Assembly (NCBI GenBank): GCA_007122745.1
Contig: SKTA01000057.1
Coordinates: 1 to 5,048 of the forward strand
DNA from: Bacteroidales bacterium
Lineage (GTDB): Bacteria > Bacteroidota > Bacteroidia > Bacteroidales > UBA7960
Direction of reading: 5' to 3'
Length of the DNA: 5,048 bases
A model generated the notes under the pieces. The model did no database searches. It was given only the letters and a program-made list of their open reading frames with translations, and was not told the DNA's origin. Position 1 is the first letter of the stretch; the number at the start of each line of letters is the position of its first letter. This document shows, piece by piece, positions 1 through 5,048 of the stretch. A program made the position numbers and the translations under genes.

Positions 1-833
1 AGCAGGTCACCATCTTTCTTGGTAACAAACAATCCATTACTAATGGTGCCGAAAGCAAAATCACCGTCACTGAGCTGTATCCCGGAATACAGATTATCCC
101 GCACAAGCTGCTTGTTTATGTTCACATCCCAGGGCTGTATGTTTGAACCATCCCAAACCAGCACCCCTTCGTTTGACGTACCTATTAATAATTTATTCTG
201 CCTGTAAGGCAATACAAAACGGACTTCATTGCGAAAAAATACCGGATCATTGCTAAGAAGTTGCAGACTGTCATCCTTAAAAATGAAAAACCCATTTTCT
301 TTGTCGGCCACATACAAACGATCATTGGCATCATGCATCAGACTCAGGTCGCTAGGCGGTTCAATAACTCTGATTTGATTGTTTTCGTAAATAAAAATGT
401 AAAGAAACGATTGAAAAATTATACGATCGGATGTTGCATAAATATGCCATATTTCCGAGAACCTTGTATATTTATCCGGAACAAGGTGGTTTAGGGAATG
501 CCACTGGAGGCGTCCTTGATTATCAGGTGCCAAAAACCCTATTTCGTCAAATGCACCCGCATAAATTGTATCTCCTACGGCCAGCACGGATCTTACGACA
601 GAGGCATTTGGTAACGGGTAAATATTCCAGTTTGTGCCGTCAAATTCCAGAATTCCGTCATTGTTTCCGAAATACATAAAGCCAGAGCTGCTTTGCGTAA
701 TGTCCCAATTCTGCGTCCCTGACCCGGTTGAGATTCGTGAATGATTGATAATGGATGGGGTGCCAATGTTTTTTATCTGGCCTTGCGAAAGAACAGAGAG
801 CAAGAGGAATAATGTAAATAATATGGCGCGCAT
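1..833 (-). CDS. Secreted beta-propeller sensor protein, N-terminal part (triple-Y / Reg_prop type), cut by window edge
   Basis: The minus frame stays open from ATG at 833 to the left edge (277 codons plus 2 nt), so the C-terminus is missing. An in-frame stop lies 13 codons upstream, and this ATG is the only one after it. Residues 1-19 form a signal peptide (R2, hydrophobic core ILFTLFLLLSVL, likely cleavage near SQG-Q). The mature part has repeated propeller-blade motifs: GFMYFGNNDGILEFDG (51-66), TIYAGAFDEIGFL (89-101), RLYVADKENGFFIF (172-185), KLLIGTSNEGVLVWDG (214-229) and DFAFGTISNGLFV (258-270). This pattern is known from periplasmic sensor domains of Bacteroidetes regulators, which usually continue into a Y_Y_Y domain, one membrane helix, and a LuxR-type, histidine kinase or phosphatase output. 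Which output this protein has cannot be seen. The ligand is unknown. No Shine-Dalgarno sequence precedes the start. The sensor class is fairly sure; the specific function is not. Confidence 0.85.
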   Translation of the reverse strand, partial: MRAILFTLFLLLSVLSQGQIKNIGTPSIINHSRISTGSGTQNWDITQSSSGFMYFGNNDGILEFDGTNWNIYPLPNASVVRSVLAVGDTIYAGAFDEIGFLAPDNQGRLQWHSLNHLVPDKYTRFSEIWHIYATSDRIIFQSFLYIFIYENNQIRVIEPPSDLSLMHDANDRLYVADKENGFFIFKDDSLQLLSNDPVFFRNEVRFVLPYRQNKLLIGTSNEGVLVWDGSNIQPWDVNINKQLVRDNLYSGIQLSDGDFAFGTISNGLFVTKKDGDL

Positions 834-912
834 CAGAATGGATAATCGGTTTGTTTTTCGTATCTTAACTCAACGAGCTTTTGTTCCCGGTTAAGTTTGG
901 TTTCCTCAAAAT

Positions 913-940
913 CAACCATCAAATTTAAACATTTTGGTTG
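913..940 (-). terminator. Imperfect hairpin after the DUF6427 gene, possible weak terminator
   Basis: An inverted repeat pairs CAACCA (913-918) with TGGTTG (935-940) and AAAT (921-924) with ATTT (931-934), with a 2-nt bulge at 919-920 and a 6-nt loop. It begins 12 nt past the minus-strand stop at 953. In the minus direction it is followed by ATTTTG, a short T run. The stem is AT-rich and the T-tract poor, so termination would be partial at best. Confidence 0.3.
920..927 (-). promoter_or_regulatory. Possible -7 box (TAAATTTG) for the propeller sensor gene
   Basis: On the minus strand 927-920 reads TAAATTTG, matching the Bacteroidetes -7 consensus TAnnTTTG, about 87 nt upstream of the ATG at 833. 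No TTG-type -33 element sits at the usual distance upstream, and the box lies inside the imperfect hairpin at 913-940. In such AT-rich sequence the match may be chance. Confidence 0.22.
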
Positions 941-952
941 TTTGATTAATAA

Positions 953-1951
953 TTAACCATTTAAAAAATATCCTGCGAATCTACCGGTTAAAACAAGAAT
1001 CATTAATACTGTAAAAAGGATCTCGGTCAGTTTGCGGTAGCGCATATCATAGAAATAGACAGCTAAAGCAATGCTCAGGGTTATGTTCAGCAAACCGTAA
1101 TGGAGTTCCGCAAAATTTAAAGAAAACAGATAGGAGGAGACGGAAATCAAAAAGAATAAAAATAATAACGTAATGCGTTTTCTGGTTCGGATCGGTTTAG
1201 CGGCTTTATAAACCAATTGCAGATGTGAAAAAGCCAGTATGGAAAACAATGCCAATCCTCCGATGAAAATTTTTTGATATAAGGTTGTTTCCAGTTCCAG
1301 GATGAGAAAGGGTTTAATTACAATAGCCATATCACTGTACCACAGCAACAGTTCGTCCCTTAAGAAAAAATAGGTCATTATAAAAGCAAAAGGTGTGATC
1401 AGACCGAGCAGCGCTGCAAATATTCTTCTGGAATTTACAATATAGTAAACAAAAACGGAAGCGATCAGGGCAAGAAACAAAATCATGGCCGGATAATAAA
1501 ACAAGGAGGCCAGGCCAATCAGAAATCCGGAGTTGAACAACTCTTTTGCGATCGACTCCTCCTCATAAACATCGATCAGCTTGTTCATGGCTGGTATCAG
1601 GAAAAGATTGGCCAGTAAGATTGGGTTCAAGCTGATCATGGACGGTGAGCTGCTCATGAGGAGTATGTATATCAGACCGGGAAGTGCAGAGTAGCGTTCG
1701 GTAAAAGCATTGGAGGTTGCCACGTAATTGATGTAAAAAGCCTGGATCAATAGCAGGATGAGGGCGAAAATCGATGCGCCCAGCGGAAATCGGCTCCAAT
1801 ACCCTCCGAGCAGGTTAAAAAGGGGTGCACTGCAATCAGAAAAATCCAAATCAGGTGGCTTGAAAAACAGGTCAAACCACAAAAATGCTGCCAGGGAGAT
1901 CAGGATAATTGGGGCATACCAGGATGCTTTTTTAAACAAACGAACCAGCAT
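953..1951 (-). CDS. DUF6427-type polytopic inner-membrane protein
   Basis: This 332-residue protein is mostly membrane helices: about nine or ten hydrophobic stretches, near residues 11-30, 57-78, 90-122 (one or two), 140-172 (two), 176-197, 226-242, 260-277, 284-300 and 309-327. A short basic N-terminus (RLFKK) and a basic loop (KPIRTRKR, 252-259) suggest cytoplasmic faces. The block NPILLANLFLIPAMNKL (109-125), followed by ELFNSGFLIGLASLFYYPA (137-155), resembles the conserved core of the DUF6427 family, which I know from Bacteroidetes, often close to purD or upp. No catalytic residues are recognisable and the function is unknown. A glycosyltransferase-like or transport role would be a guess. 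The start lies 20 nt after the purD stop, so the two are probably co-transcribed. The family call comes from recalled sequence pattern, not a search. Confidence 0.8.
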   Translation of the reverse strand: MLVRLFKKASWYAPIILISLAAFLWFDLFFKPPDLDFSDCSAPLFNLLGGYWSRFPLGASIFALILLLIQAFYINYVATSNAFTERYSALPGLIYILLMSSSPSMISLNPILLANLFLIPAMNKLIDVYEEESIAKELFNSGFLIGLASLFYYPAMILFLALIASVFVYYIVNSRRIFAALLGLITPFAFIMTYFFLRDELLLWYSDMAIVIKPFLILELETTLYQKIFIGGLALFSILAFSHLQLVYKAAKPIRTRKRITLLFLFFLISVSSYLFSLNFAELHYGLLNITLSIALAVYFYDMRYRKLTEILFTVLMILVLTGRFAGYFLNG

Positions 1952-1971
1952 AGGCTTTTTAGCTTACCAAA

Positions 1972-3243
1972 TTAAATGTTTTTGCCAATGTCTTTCCGAT
2001 AATACATATTATCAAAATCTACTCTTTTTGCTTGCGTGTAGGCATCAGAAACGGCTTGTTTCACATTGTTGGCCAGTGCGGTAACGGCCACAACCCGTCC
2101 ACCATTGGTAATCAGTCGGTTATCCGTTTGCTTCACTCCGGCCAGGAAAAGCTGGCCATTACCCGATCCCTCCGGTATGCTGACCGTGTACCCTTTTTGA
2201 TAAGATCCGGGATAACCGCCACTGCATAGCATTACCGTAACTGCTGTTTGAGGAGAAATCTCTGCGCGATGGCGTGCCAGGTTCCCTGTGCAGCAATCAA
2301 GCATCAACTTGACAAGGTCTGAGCGCAGCCGTGGAATGATTACTTCTGTTTCCGGATCACCAAGTCTCACATTGTATTCGATCACATAAGGATTCCCGCT
2401 CACAATCATCAAACCAAAAAAAATAAAACCGCAATAGGGGATACCATCAGATTGTAATCCATTGATCGTTGGAATGACAACCCGGTCTCCAATCAGTTGC
2501 ATCAGATTTTTATCAGCCATTGGCACCGGACTTACGGCGCCCATCCCGCCCGTGTTAGGACCCGTGTCATTTTCGCCGACACGTTTGTAGTCTTTGGCAG
2601 TTGGAAGCATGCAATAGGTCTGACCGTCGGTAGCGACAAACACAGAGAGTTCTTCCCCTTCCAGAAATTCTTCAACCACTACGGTGCTTGAAGCTTCTCC
2701 AAAAAGTCTTTCTTCAAGCATGCTGTGTAAAACAGTATGAGCCTCCTTCTTACTATTGGTGATCACCACCCCTTTGCCGGCAGCGAGACCATCGGCTTTT
2801 ATAACGAAAGGAGGCTTGCCGTGTTCGATGAAATCAATGGCTTCTTTTAATTGCTTTGCTGTGAAAGAGCGGTATGCCGCTGTCGGGATATCATGTTTTT
2901 CCATGAAGGTTTTGGCAAATGCCTTGCTTCCCTCTAGTCGGGCGCCCGCTGCTTCAGGTCCCATAAAATGGATGTGCCTTAAGTCTGCCTTATTTTTGAA
3001 ATGATCCGCTATCCCTTTTACAAGTGGGGCTTCAGGACCGACAACAAGCATGTCGATCTTTTTGTTTTTTGCAAACGAAGCCACATCATTAAAGTTCATG
3101 ATGTCGAGTTCGGTATTGGTTCCGCAGAGGGCAGTACCGGCATTGCCTGGCGCGATGAATAGTTCGGAACAGAGGGGGCTTTGTGATATTTTCCAGGCCA
3201 TCGCATGTTCGCGTCCGCCACTACCTAATAATAAAATACGCAT
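1972..3243 (-). CDS. purD: Phosphoribosylamine--glycine ligase (GAR synthetase)
   Basis: PurD joins glycine to 5-phosphoribosylamine using ATP, giving glycinamide ribonucleotide, the second step of de novo purine synthesis in the cytoplasm. At 423 residues it is full length for the family. It opens with the N-domain nucleotide loop GSGGREHA (7-14), then VVGPEAPLVKGIAD (67-80). The ATP-grasp part has VIKADGLAAGKGVV (147-160), VVEEFLEGEELSVF (189-202), the loop GPNTGGMGA (228-236) and the metal and signature segment EYNVRLGDPETE (289-300), which fits the PROSITE GARS pattern R-[LF]-G-D-P-E-x-[EQ]. The C-domain shows GGRVVAVTA (381-389) and YYRKDIG (414-420). No key residue looks missing. ATG at 3243 leaves just five residues before the glycine loop, which fixes the start. 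No purine riboswitch is recognisable upstream. Other pur genes are not in the window; the next gene downstream is the DUF6427 protein. Confidence 0.98.
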   Translation of the reverse strand: MRILLLGSGGREHAMAWKISQSPLCSELFIAPGNAGTALCGTNTELDIMNFNDVASFAKNKKIDMLVVGPEAPLVKGIADHFKNKADLRHIHFMGPEAAGARLEGSKAFAKTFMEKHDIPTAAYRSFTAKQLKEAIDFIEHGKPPFVIKADGLAAGKGVVITNSKKEAHTVLHSMLEERLFGEASSTVVVEEFLEGEELSVFVATDGQTYCMLPTAKDYKRVGENDTGPNTGGMGAVSPVPMADKNLMQLIGDRVVIPTINGLQSDGIPYCGFIFFGLMIVSGNPYVIEYNVRLGDPETEVIIPRLRSDLVKLMLDCCTGNLARHRAEISPQTAVTVMLCSGGYPGSYQKGYTVSIPEGSGNGQLFLAGVKQTDNRLITNGGRVVAVTALANNVKQAVSDAYTQAKRVDFDNMYYRKDIGKNI

Positions 3244-3261
3244 GAGGTTTATCTTATAAAG

Positions 3262-3301
3262 GTTTAGTCGTTTAGAAGTTTAGTTGTTTAGATGTTTAGC
3301 G
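3262..3301. repeat. Five tandem octamers GTTTAGNN
   Basis: Five head-to-tail 8-bp units fill 40 bp with no gap: GTTTAGTC, GTTTAGAA, GTTTAGTT, GTTTAGAT and GTTTAGCG. The first six bases are invariant and the last two differ in every unit. The array begins 18 bp upstream of the purD start codon, so on the minus strand the purD leader would carry five CTAAAC units. The role is unknown: a protein-binding array, a leader RNA element or a simple intergenic repeat are all possible. Confidence 0.85.
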
Positions 3302-3386
3302 TTTTTCTTTCTTCTTCCTTCCAGCTTCGAGCTTCGAGCCTTTTTCTTCCTTCCAGCTTCGAGCTGACTTCCGACTTTCTGCTTCT
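3302..3386. other. Pyrimidine/purine-asymmetric tract
   Basis: On the plus strand 67 of these 85 bases are pyrimidines; the opposite strand, which would be the purD leader RNA, is correspondingly rich in GGAAG and GAAGAA. Within it a 7-bp rhythm is visible: AGCTTCG at 3323 and 3330, then the related GACTTCC at 3366 and GACTTTC at 3373. There is no open reading frame of note. It looks like a composite of short intergenic repeats. The duplicated 22-bp segment at 3312-3365 lies inside it. Confidence 0.6.
3312..3365. repeat. Duplicated 22-bp segment with AGCTTCGAGCT core
   Basis: The 22 bp at 3312-3333 recur exactly at 3344-3365, a spacing of 32 bp. Each copy is a pyrimidine run (TTCTTCCTTCC) followed by AGCTTCGAGCT. 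In the second copy the core extends to CAGCT-TCG-AGCTG (3354-3366), a perfect 5-bp stem with a 3-nt loop. In the first copy the core continues as a second AGCTTCG unit (3323-3339). Two copies are too few, and the 10-bp gap too short, for a CRISPR array. Confidence 0.85.
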
Positions 3387-3391
3387 CAGAC

Positions 3392-3399
3392 CAAAATTA
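3392..3399 (-). promoter_or_regulatory. Candidate -7 box (TAATTTTG) for the purD operon
   Basis: On the minus strand 3399-3392 reads TAATTTTG, an exact fit to the Bacteroidetes TAnnTTTG box. No clear TTG-type -33 element lies at the usual distance. Transcription from here would start near 3386 and give a purD leader of about 140 nt that includes both intergenic repeat blocks. No better box is seen closer to the purD start. Confidence 0.38.
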
Positions 3400-3434
3400 C
3401 ATAAAATGGCTGTCACGCCCTGCGTTTAATTTGC

Positions 3435-3442
3435 TATTTTTG
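3435..3442 (+). promoter_or_regulatory. Candidate -7 box (TATTTTTG) for arcA-gpmI
   Basis: TATTTTTG followed by CA fits the Bacteroidetes -7 consensus TAnnTTTG and its common context. It lies 44 nt before the arcA ATG, predicting a start near 3449 and a leader of roughly 38 nt. The -33 region has no clean TTTG at the expected distance. The leader next to the ATG is AT-rich without a Shine-Dalgarno sequence, as is usual for this phylum. Confidence 0.55.
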
Positions 3443-3486
3443 CACTTCTGATCAGATACCTCTTCATCAATTATAATAATTCAATC

Positions 3487-4743
3487 ATGCAAACAAAGAT
3501 ACCTACCCAAATTTATTCCGAAATTGGTGAACTGGAAGGCGTAATGATCCATTCCCCCGGCCAGGAGGTCGAAAATATGACGCCGGAAAATGCCGAAAGG
3601 GCATTATACAGTGACATCCTCAACCTTGCTGTTGCTCAAAAGGAATACAGTCAGTTTAAGGGCATTCTCGACAAGGTAACCCAATGTTTTGAGATCAAAG
3701 ACCTCCTCGCCCAGATCCTGAAAAACGAAAAAGTAAAGCAGGGTTTGATTGAAAAAATTTGTTTGTATGAAGGTGCCTGCTGCATTACCGATTACCTTTT
3801 ATCGATGGATAGCAATACGCTGACCCAAGCTATGATAGAGGGTGTTCCGGTTCACAGGAATACACTTACAAACTTTCTGAGCAAGGAGCGGTTTGCATTA
3901 AAACCCCTGCATAACTTCTTTTTCACCAGAGATGCAGCCATATCTGTTTATGACAACGTGTTTGTGGGTTCCATGGCTTCACCGGTGCGTTTGAGGGAAA
4001 GCCTGATCATGGAAGCCATTTTTGACTTTCATCCGTCTTTCAATACAAAAACAATCAACCCAAACATGGAAAAAAAATGGGACACATCGATAGCCATAGA
4101 AGGTGGGGATGTGCTGATCGCACGTGAAGATATTATTCTTTGCGGGATTGGATCCAGAACCACTTCCCAGGGGGTTGATTTTATTCTTGAAAACCTCAAG
4201 AAAAAGAACGAAAAACAACATATCATCGTTCAGGAGCTTCCATTGACCCCGGAATCCTTCATTCACCTGGATATGGTTTTCACCCTGCTTGACAGGGACG
4301 TTTGCATGATATATGAACCCATCATTATGAAGATGAACAAGTACCAGACCGTGCATATTTATGCGGAGGGTGGCAAAGTCAAGTTCATCCGTGAAGTGAA
4401 GAATTTGCCGGATGTATTGCAGAAGCTGGGGATGGATCTAAAGCCCGTGTTGTGTGGCGGGAATGATGACCAGTGGCAACAGGAGCGGGAACAATGGCAC
4501 AGTGGCGCCAACTTTTTCGCTCTGGGGCCGGGACGCGTGATCGGGTATGCAAGGAACGTTCATACGCTCAATGCTATGGATAAAGAGGGCTTTGCCATAT
4601 TGAGGGCAAAAGATGTTATAAAAGACAGGGTGTCACTCAACAACTTCGACCGCTACGTTGTTACAATAGAGGGATCCGAGCTTCCCAGGGGAGGTGGCGG
4701 TGCCCGGTGCATGACAATGCCGGTAAGCAGAAAACCCCTCTAG
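3487..4743 (+). CDS. arcA: Arginine deiminase
   Basis: The predicted enzyme hydrolyses L-arginine to L-citrulline and ammonia in the cytoplasm. Its 418 residues match the usual length of bacterial arginine deiminases. It starts with GELEGVMIHSPGQEVENMTPEN (14-35), the family's first strand and substrate-binding turn, followed by the helical insert (about 36-130). The guanidino-modifying core carries FFTRD (catalytic D149), EGGD (E205), HLDMVF (H260 and D262) and the nucleophile C408 in RGGGGARCMTMP (401-412). These correspond to D166, E224, H278, D280 and C406 of the Pseudomonas enzyme. The ARCM-type C-terminus resembles mycoplasma and Gram-positive enzymes more than the HCMTCP form. ATG 3487 is needed to include the N-terminal strand. 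gpmI follows after 31 nt with no terminator between. No arcB, arcC or arcD is visible, so what happens to the citrulline is open. A related amidinotransferase activity is less likely, given the complete set of residues. Confidence 0.94.
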   Translation: MQTKIPTQIYSEIGELEGVMIHSPGQEVENMTPENAERALYSDILNLAVAQKEYSQFKGILDKVTQCFEIKDLLAQILKNEKVKQGLIEKICLYEGACCITDYLLSMDSNTLTQAMIEGVPVHRNTLTNFLSKERFALKPLHNFFFTRDAAISVYDNVFVGSMASPVRLRESLIMEAIFDFHPSFNTKTINPNMEKKWDTSIAIEGGDVLIAREDIILCGIGSRTTSQGVDFILENLKKKNEKQHIIVQELPLTPESFIHLDMVFTLLDRDVCMIYEPIIMKMNKYQTVHIYAEGGKVKFIREVKNLPDVLQKLGMDLKPVLCGGNDDQWQQEREQWHSGANFFALGPGRVIGYARNVHTLNAMDKEGFAILRAKDVIKDRVSLNNFDRYVVTIEGSELPRGGGGARCMTMPVSRKPL

Positions 4744-4774
4744 GTTAATTTATTCATGCTAAAACTATTTTATA

Positions 4775-5048
4775 GTGGAAAAAAAGAAATTGATGCTGAT
4801 CATACTTGATGGATGGGGGAAAGGCAATGCAGACAATTCCGATATCATCCATCAGGCCAATGTGCCTTTTACTGAAAGTTTATATAAAAATACGCCGAAT
4901 ACCTTGCTCAAAACCTCCGGTGAAGATGTCGGGTTGCCCGATGGCCAGATGGGAAATTCCGAGGTGGGACATCTGAATATGGGAGCAGGAAGGATAGTTT
5001 ATCAGGATCTTGTTAAGATCAGTCAGGCTGTTAAGGACAAGTCTTTTA
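4775..5048 (+). CDS. gpmI: 2,3-bisphosphoglycerate-independent phosphoglycerate mutase, N-terminal part, cut by window edge
   Basis: GpmI interconverts 3- and 2-phosphoglycerate in glycolysis and gluconeogenesis through a phosphoserine intermediate with two Mn ions. Ninety-one codons are visible of a family normally a little over 500 residues. They include LIILDGWG (8-15, metal ligand D12) and GLPDGQMGNSEVGHLNMGAGR (53-73) with the nucleophile S62, followed by IVYQDLVKI. The chosen start is GTG at 4775: the frame has a stop at 4760 and no ATG between, and this start puts the metal Asp at 12 and the Ser at 62, the same numbers as in the well-studied Geobacillus enzyme. The ATG at 4793 is the alternative but would leave only five residues before the metal Asp. 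The spacing to arcA suggests one transcript. No Shine-Dalgarno sequence is present. Confidence 0.96.
   Translation, partial: MEKKKLMLIILDGWGKGNADNSDIIHQANVPFTESLYKNTPNTLLKTSGEDVGLPDGQMGNSEVGHLNMGAGRIVYQDLVKISQAVKDKSF

Noticed and set aside
261..679. Plus-strand open frames of 77 and 82 codons
   Set aside because: They are antisense to the propeller sensor, whose minus frame is uninterrupted and full of family motifs. The plus frames encode nothing recognisable.
1563..2229. Short frames overlapping the DUF6427 and purD genes on both strands
   Set aside because: All are out of frame or antisense to the two real genes and show no conserved motif.
3262..3365. Possible CRISPR array
   Set aside because: The octamers are contiguous without spacers, and the 22-bp repeat has just two copies 10 bp apart. 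Neither matches repeat-spacer architecture and no cas gene is present.
3244..3486. Purine riboswitch or other known riboswitch upstream of purD
   Set aside because: I could not find a conserved three-way-junction core or its loop sequences on either strand; the region is occupied by simple repeats.
3979..4356. Minus-strand open frame of 125 codons opposite arcA
   Set aside because: It lies wholly inside a strongly conserved plus-strand enzyme gene, has no recognisable motif and is best explained as an antisense shadow.
4687..4722. ARCMTMP instead of HCMTCP around the arginine deiminase nucleophile
   Set aside because: It first looked like a changed active site, but an ARCMSMP-type ending is, as I recall, normal in mycoplasma and Gram-positive arginine deiminases, and the other catalytic residues are intact.
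1..5048. Mobile element or horizontally acquired island
   Set aside because: No transposase, integrase, terminal inverted repeats or tRNA attachment site was seen, and the genes are housekeeping or phylum-typical.

Overview
This window looks like chromosomal DNA from a member of the Bacteroidota (Bacteroidetes). The evidence is a membrane protein of the DUF6427 type known mainly from that phylum, a periplasmic propeller sensor of the Bacteroidetes 'triple-Y' style, promoter-like TAnnTTTG boxes instead of TATAAT, and start codons with no Shine-Dalgarno sequence. I see no insertion sequence, CRISPR array, RNA gene or phage gene. The window appears to be ordinary housekeeping chromosome, and its oddest part is one repeat-rich intergenic spacer.

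Left arm, minus strand (3243 down to 1): purD (GAR synthetase, de novo purine synthesis) is followed after 20 nt by a polytopic DUF6427 membrane protein, probably in one transcript. After a 119-nt gap with an imperfect hairpin comes the N-terminal 277 residues of a secreted beta-propeller sensor. Its C-terminal output domain lies beyond the left edge.

Central spacer (3244-3486): this divergent region separates purD from arcA. It holds five perfect tandem GTTTAGNN octamers, a duplicated 22-bp segment within a pyrimidine-rich tract, and one TAnnTTTG box facing each way. If the purD box is real, both repeat blocks lie in a purD mRNA leader of about 140 nt.

Right arm, plus strand (3487 to the edge): a full-length arginine deiminase with all catalytic residues is followed 31 nt later by the start of gpmI (cofactor-independent phosphoglycerate mutase), which begins at GTG and is cut by the right edge. 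The pair is probably co-transcribed. No ornithine carbamoyltransferase, carbamate kinase or arginine/ornithine antiporter gene is visible, so the window does not show a classical arc operon.
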